Below are positions 58,287-64,000 of a DNA stretch of 64,000 nucleotides, one piece after another. The position numbers were made by a program, and so were the translations under genes. Position 1 is the stretch's first letter, and each line of letters starts with the position of its first letter. The DNA is from Dryas octopetala. Taxonomy: Eukaryota; Streptophyta; Magnoliopsida; Rosales; Rosaceae. The stretch is from assembly GCA_963921425.1 (NCBI GenBank), contig OY992840.1, positions 15,974,621 through 16,038,620 of the forward strand, written 5' to 3'. The notes beneath the pieces were generated by a model. That model ran no database searches, was not told where the DNA came from, and saw nothing but the letters and a program-made list of their open reading frames with translations.

Positions 58287-61057
58287 ATGTTCTCAAGATC
58301 TTGCATAAGTTTGTTGGAATTGGCATCTGGGGACATGTTCAATTTCCCTCAGACCCCTCGGAGTCTTCCAAGGGTGATGACTCTTCCAGGCATCATTCCT
58401 GACGTAAAAAGTGGTGATGGGAATTATAATGAAGATATAAATCCTTCCCCCTCTGAATGCTGCAAGAAAAAAATAATAGTGGCACATTTTCTCCCTCTAC
58501 ATGCTCAGAAGGATACAAAATCTGGGAGATGGTGCTTCAGTTTTGATGAGGATTTAATTTTGTTGCAACTGAAAGATGGTTTCTCATCTGCTGATGTAGT
58601 TATATATGTGGGGTCTCTGAAGGTTGACATAGATGCAAGTGAGCAAGAAGAAGTTTCCCAGAAACTGCTGGAGGAATTTAATTGTGTGCCAACATTCCTT
58701 CCTCCTGAGCTTCATAAGAAGTATTATCATGGGTTTTGTAAGCAATATTTGTGGCCCCTTTTTCACTACATGCTTCCAATGTGCCCGGACCATAGCAATC
58801 GCTTTGACAGGCTACTTTGGCAGGCGTATGTTTCCGCTAACAAGATATATGCTGATAAAGTTATGGAGGTGATCAATCCTGAAAATGATTGTGTATGGGT
58901 TCATGACTATCACCTAATGATTCTTCCCACATTTTTGAGACGGCGTTTTACACGAGTTAAGCTTGGCTTTTTCCTCCATAGCCCATTCCCTTCATCAGAA
59001 ATCTACAGGACCCTGCCTGTCAGAGATGAAATTCTGAGAGCAATGCTAAATGTAGACTTGATTGGTTTTCAAACGTTTGATTATGCTCGCCACTTCCTTT
59101 CTTGCTGCAGTAGAATGCTTGGCCTGGAATATGAATCTAAGCGCGGTTACATTGGACTTGAATATTTTGGCCGCACTGTGTACATTAAAATTCTGCCAGT
59201 GGGGATACACATTGGTCGACTTGAATCTGCATTAAATCATCCCTCTTCTTCCATGAAGGCCAAAGAGATTCAAGAACAGTTCAAGGGGAAAAAAATTATT
59301 CTTGGTGTTGATGACATGGACATTTTTAAAGGCATCAGTCTAAAGTTAATGGCCATGGAACAACTTCTGCAGCAGCATCCGGAGTTGCGGGGCAAGGTGG
59401 TCCTGGTTCAAATTGTAAACCCTGCAAGAAGCACAGGGAAAGATGTTCAGGAAGCAAAAAAGGAAACATATTCAACTACCAGAAGGTTAAATGAAGTCTT
59501 TGGTTTCCCAGGCTATGAACCAGTTATTTTGATTGACCGTCACGTTCCCCTTCATGAGAAGACTGCCTATTATTCTTTGGCAGAATGTTGCATTGTTAAT
59601 GCTGTGAGAGATGGCATGAACCTAATCCCCTACAAGTATATTATTTGTAGGCAGGGGACTCCAAGTATGGATAAAACTATAGGAATTGCCTCCGACTCTC
59701 CTCATACAAGTACACTTGTTGTTTCAGAGTTCATAGGTTGCTCGCCATCTTTGAGTGGAGCAATCAGGGTGAACCCGTGGAACATTGAAGCCGTAGCTGA
59801 TGCACTAAATGTGGCCATCACAATGCCTGAGTTAGAAAAGCAGTTGCGGCATGAGAAACATTATCGGTATGTTAGCTCTCATGATGTGGCTTACTGGTCC
59901 CGCAGTTTTATACAAGATTTGGAGCGAGCGTGCAAAGATCACTACAGAAAACGTTGTTGGGGAATTGGATTTGGTCTGAGTTTTAGAATTTTGTCTCTTT
60001 CCCCAAGTTTTAGGAAGCTTTCCATTGAACATATCCTCTCTGCATATAAGAGGACAAATAGAAGGGCAATATTTTTGGATTATGACGGAACGATAATGCC
60101 TGAAGCTTCCATTGTTAAGATGCCCAGTCCTCAAGTCATTTCAGTTCTGAACAAGCTGTGCAGTGACCCCAAGAATACTGTGTTTATAGTCAGTGGTAGG
60201 GGTCAAAACTCTCTTAGTGAATGGTTTGCTCAATGTGAGAATCTGGGTCTAGCAGCGGAGCATGGATACTTCATAAGGTAGGTTCTTACGTACATATGAC
60301 AATGTTTCGGAAAAAAAAAGTAATTATCTATACTTGTATTGATTCCACATTTACGTTGATTTTCTCGCAGATGGAGTAGAACATCCAATTGGGAAACCAG
60401 TTCCTTAGCCAAAGATTTTGATTGGAAACGAATTGCAGAACCTGTGATGAAGTTATATACAGAGGCAACCGATGGCTCCTACATAGAGACGAAGGAGAGT
60501 GCCTTGGTGTGGCACCATCTAGATGCTGATCCCGATTTTGGATCCTGCCAGGCCATGGAGATGTTGGATCATCTTGAAAATGTGCTTGCAAATGAGCCCG
60601 TAGTTGTTAAACGGGGCCAGCATATTGTCGAAGTAAAGCCACAGGTATTAATTTTCTCCATTTGTTCCTCCTTTCTGTGTTTTCTGTTCTTCTTGTGGCC
60701 TGAAGGATGTCATGTGGCTTGTTAACACTGCAGGGAGTTACTAAAGGGTTAGTTGCTGAGAAAGTTCTCTCCATGATGATCAAAAATGGGAAAGCCCCAG
60801 ATTTTGTGCTGTGCATTGGGGATGATAGATCAGACGAGGACATGTTCGAAAGCATATCAAACACAGCCAATAGATCATCTCAGCATGTACCTCCTGAGAT
60901 CTTTGCTTGCACTGTTGGCCAAAAACCTAGTAAAGCTAGGTACTATCTAGACGATACTGTGGATGTCATCACACTGCTTCAAGGCCTGACTGGTGCTTCA
61001 AGTTTCAAGTCAAGGTGTAGTGCCGAAATCCAAGCTTCTTTCGAAGATATTGTTTGA
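58287..61057 (+). CDS. Class II trehalose-6-phosphate synthase (TPS8/9/10-like)
   Basis: Three coding exons, 58287-60277, 60371-60644, 60734-61057, totalling 2589 bases (862 residues). Three exons with introns in the phosphatase half is the class II layout. The glycosyltransferase-20 domain spans about residues 60-540, with WVHDYHLMILP and FFLHSPFPSSEIYRTLP. A HAD phosphatase domain follows, with LDYDGT (about 597-602), VSGRG and GDDRSDEDMF (about 784-793). In catalytically active TPS1-type enzymes the nucleotide-sugar loop reads GVDRLDYxKG; here it is GVDDMDIFKG, losing the arginine. This fits the general finding that plant class II TPS proteins lack synthase activity and act as regulators, for instance of SnRK1. 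The N-terminus MFSRSCISLLELASGDMFNF is the class II type; the long inhibitory extension of TPS1 is absent. About 330 bases of probable 3' UTR follow. Confidence 0.94.
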
Positions 61058-61908
61058 AACGAAAGCTATGCTTGGACGAATGTTTTCTTCTGATGATTCG
61101 TAAGGGAATCGGGATTAACTCTTGGCTTTTTGATACTGACTTATTCTTTCGCGTGGTGGAAAGCCGGATATGATGCTGCTCCGCGTTTATCTTGGAGAGA
61201 AAGATGAGCACAAGGGATTACTGTGGATTTGGTGCTGTCAATCCTTCCTACTTGGAAGGTGTTGCAGTTTATGTATTAGCGGCAGGCATCAATCTGAGGG
61301 GTGTTACCTTGTTTGGTTCACAGGTTAAGAATCTTAGCATGATGGGTAGTTTCAGAGACACAAAGAGCATCATTGGTTTGTAAATTTGAACTGGCTTTGC
61401 ACTTTTTTTACATGATTAGTCCATTCTTTTATGAAAATGATGGTTCTTACTTCTTACTGAAATTGTCTCTCTTCTCCTACGCGATAAGCCTAGCCTAAAG
61501 ACTAAATACCAACAATAAATAAAGTGGTGACTATATGACAATCAAAATTGAATATGTTAGATAAAAAAAAAAAAAAAAAGTCCGATCAATACTGACTATT
61601 GATCGATCGGTGGAATGATGTTCTAACTAAATTTAGGAATTAATACCCAAATGAAATTACATGAAATTTTAGTAAGAAAAATTTAATCTCAACTAGCCTA
61701 ATATTAAGTCTTGAATCCAACGGTTTGGAATATGATAAGTAGCTGATTAAATCTTAACCGTTGGATTGGATTGTCGTCTGAACAGTCCGGCGTTTGACTT
61801 ATAACAATCTCTTCTTACCCAAAGAAAAGGGAAAGTAGTGCCTGGGGTTTTCACTTTTGCAGAGCACCCATTTCTCACGCTTTGGAAAAACCGTAGAGAA
61901 AAGTAAAA
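61058..61908 (+). other. TPS 3' UTR and NFD2 promoter
   Basis: Sequence to about 61400 is likely TPS 3' UTR; the short frame at 61192-61383 has no recognisable motif. The remainder, with an A17-18 run at 61564-61580 and the repeated phrase AACCGTTGGATT near 61757, is the promoter of the next gene. Confidence 0.45.
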
Positions 61909-62995
61909 ATGTTTCATCCTCGCTTCACTCTGTTCACCATTTTCGTCTTCGCAATCCTTCCACATATTCAGGTCGGTCTATTACCTTAAACCTCTGTTTG
62001 CTACCCGAGAAAATACATAGGAAAATAAAATAGAGCATATGCTTTAAAATTCCCTCCTCTTTTCTTCTCTATATTTTTGCAGCCAAACTTGAGTAACCCA
62101 ATGCTTGTTTCTCCTTCTGAATATAGCTCACGTTGGTGGTTTTATGCAGGGATACGTGACCAATGAACAACATGATCGGACCTTCATAAGCTCATCCCCA
62201 TTTGAAACAGCCCTCATAACGCTTCAGAAGCAAATTGGGTAAAGTCTCTCTCTTTTTTGCCTCTCCATTTACTTGGTCTTCAAAAGTTATGGATCATCGA
62301 CTCTGTTTGGTTTCTGAGAAATCTTAGGCGAAAGAAAGGAAGACTAAACCTTAATCTTACACTCTGCGTGACTAAGCATTTACACATATGATGAACTTCT
62401 CAATCAGTAACTGTTTACCCCTTCGTTTTTTCATTGTCTTTAGCTAAATAATCACTCAATTTGCAACCAAACCAATCGATTTAAATGTCAAACATTATTG
62501 CATTTATATGTATATGTTTCTCTCTGTGCGTGTGTGTGTGTGACATTGGATAAATGGAGTTTTATTGTGTTGCTTTTTATTACTTTCAGCTATACTTTCC
62601 AAAAAATTGGTCTACTCCGCCGTGCCATGACCCATGCCTCCTTCTCCGGAGAGAACAACAGGGCACTGAGCATTTTGGGTGCCAATGTCATAGAAACATC
62701 GGCCTCTCTACGACTGCTTGAAAAGGACATTGAGATTTCTGCAAAAGAATTGAACCACCGCATATCGGAGATCTCCAAAGTAGAATCTTCCTGTGCTGCT
62801 GACGGGGTGCGGTTGGGGTTGCCAAAGGTGGTTAGAGTCTCTCCCAAGACTAATTCTTCAACTCCTTTGGTGGTTTGTGGGGCTTTCAGAGCAATCTTTG
62901 GTGCTATTGCTATTGATATTGGGAAGTCTGATGGAGCTGGAAGCATTTTCTGGGGTGTTCATGATGGTAAGGTTGGAGGAGCACTAGCAATGTAA
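61909..62995 (+). CDS. RNase III-domain protein, NFD2-like
   Basis: Three exons, 61909-61971, 62150-62238, 62590-62995, totalling 558 bases (185 residues), GT/AG in phase. The N-terminus MFHPRFTLFTIFVFAILPHIQ is a hydrophobic signal-like segment. Residues from about 45 onward resemble an RNase III fold: FETALITLQKQIGYTFQKIG, then LLRRAMTHASFSGENNRALS, then ILGANVIETSASLRLLEKD. Arabidopsis NUCLEAR FUSION DEFECTIVE 2 (required for polar nuclei fusion) is a small protein of this type. The usual RNase III signature ERLEFLGDAV is here NRALSILGANV, so acidic catalytic residues are missing, and there is no dsRNA-binding domain. A structural or RNA-binding role is more likely than cleavage. Orthology is judged by overall resemblance. 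Confidence 0.82.
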
Positions 62996-64000
62996 GCGCA
63001 GCTCTCTGTCTATTGGCTGTTAGAGATATTATGCTATAGTACTTCGCTGCTACTTGTGGGACTTAGTGTAGTAGCATAGAAGAGACAATATGTGGTTGTG
63101 TTTGTTAATATTGTTGAACAATATCATGTGGAAAACTTTGTGCTGTTGTCCCTGGGCCCTTAACAATATTATGCTATTGTTAATTGGTTCATGTAAAGAA
63201 CATGTTTAGTCTACTAATATGTTTGCTTGATGAAAGAAGGGATGTTTTTTTAGTTCATATGTACTTCAATTGTGTTTTCTGTTTCCTTATCGTATGCTAT
63301 GAGCGTATATACTGGTCAGCTTGCTTGACCTATAGTTTACTGGGAGCTGAGTTGAATTTTGCAGGGGTTATATTGAGAAAATATGCAGGAATTAGGAAAT
63401 GAGCCCTTCATGGTTCTTTAATATTATTATTGAATGAACTACATTTTACAATTGTTATACTTGGTTAAAAGTGGATTCTAGAGAACAGTCTCGTAATAGA
63501 GATGACTTGTTCTGACCCTCTATCACTTGATCCACGATTTTGGTATGGGTATATCATGGGCTGTTAGAACACAAATAAGCTAGATCGTGATATAACTGTG
63601 CTTGAGTTTTTCCTGATCAATGGTGAGGAGGCTGTAAAAATGAATATATCATGGCCTAGTCCATGCATCACTTATTCTGAAACACTTTTCTTTTTACTGA
63701 TAGATTATCCATCATCCTCAAGCTTTGACAGACAATGATTTACTGACCTTTCCATGTCTTTCTCATTTAGCTTTCAGTACTCAAATGTATTGCTGGCATA
63801 TATTTGACACTCTTACTTAGAAGAATTGGCTGGTACTTTTTGGGATGGATTAGAATGTCAAACTTGACCTTAGACACCTGTTTGAATAAGATTTTCATAC
63901 TTTGGATATGTGGGTTATCAATAATGCTCCTCAAAATTTTTAGTTTATGATAACCCTGCTGTGGAATGTTGCCGAATGCATCTCATATTCTCATGTTTTG
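62996..64000. other. Right-edge sequence, NFD2 3' flank
   Basis: Probable 3' UTR of the RNase III-like gene, then AT-rich sequence. No further gene can be supported before the window ends. Confidence 0.45.

Noticed and set aside
61192-61383. 63-codon frame downstream of the TPS stop
   Set aside because: Lies in the expected TPS 3' UTR, with no motif or acceptor site to join it to the gene.

Overview
The window is nuclear plant DNA: AT-rich, with spliced genes using canonical GT/AG sites, long introns, and many small DNA transposons and LTR-retrotransposon remnants. The gene families (clade II SWEETs, ATL RING-H2, DSS1, PUB18/19-type U-box, ALDH2B, CNGC, spermidine synthase, class II TPS, NFD2) mark a eudicot. 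Protein wording and transposon style look Rosaceae-like (Prunus is my guess), but that is an impression, not a proof.

Layout. 0.3-9.5 kb: a minus-strand tandem array of SWEET sugar transporters with two intact six-exon genes (236 codons each, stop not counted), one pseudogene and one orphan last exon; the distal intact gene carries a complete 365-bp TRIM retrotransposon in intron 2. 10.4-11.3 kb: a decayed duplicate of the 3' end of the U-box gene that sits intact at 20.4-22.5 kb. 14.1 kb: an ATL-type RING-H2 ligase (+). 15.7-16.7 kb: DSS1/SEM1 proteasome lid subunit (-). 17.57-19.58 kb: a Pack-MULE with a perfect 9-bp target duplication and about 250-bp inverted repeats, carrying a frameshifted homoserine kinase fragment and, in the opposite orientation, the C-terminal end of a tonoplast sugar transporter. 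20.4-22.5 kb: intronless PUB18/19-like U-box/ARM ligase (-) with ACGTG-box promoter. 23.57-26.10 kb: a hAT element with a perfect 8-bp duplication, then a 172-bp solo LTR. 27.7-31.8 kb: 11-exon mitochondrial aldehyde dehydrogenase (-), with a 400-bp hairpin element in intron 1. 35.0-37.9 kb: six-exon CNGC channel (-). 39.2-42.4 kb: nine-exon divergent spermidine synthase (+) with a GC-AG intron, followed by a decayed fragment of a second, more canonical synthase. 45.4-47.4 kb: four-exon multipass membrane protein of unknown function (-). 47.4-56.4 kb: gene-free and transposon-rich. 58.3-61.1 kb: class II trehalose-6-phosphate synthase (+). 61.9-63.0 kb: NFD2-like RNase III-domain protein (+).

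The genes are independently transcribed and do not form a pathway cluster, although several concern sugar movement or sugar signalling (SWEETs, captured TST end, TPS) and ubiquitin-proteasome function (ATL, DSS1, PUB). The most unusual content is the mobile DNA: at least five independent long-inverted-repeat elements whose ends share a GG(G/C)TTA(A/T)TT-like start or 9-bp duplications, one of which has captured two host genes. I see no CRISPR, rRNA or confident tRNA gene. All exon boundaries below were derived by hand from splice signals and reading-frame continuity; for the multi-exon genes the summed coding lengths are exact multiples of three.
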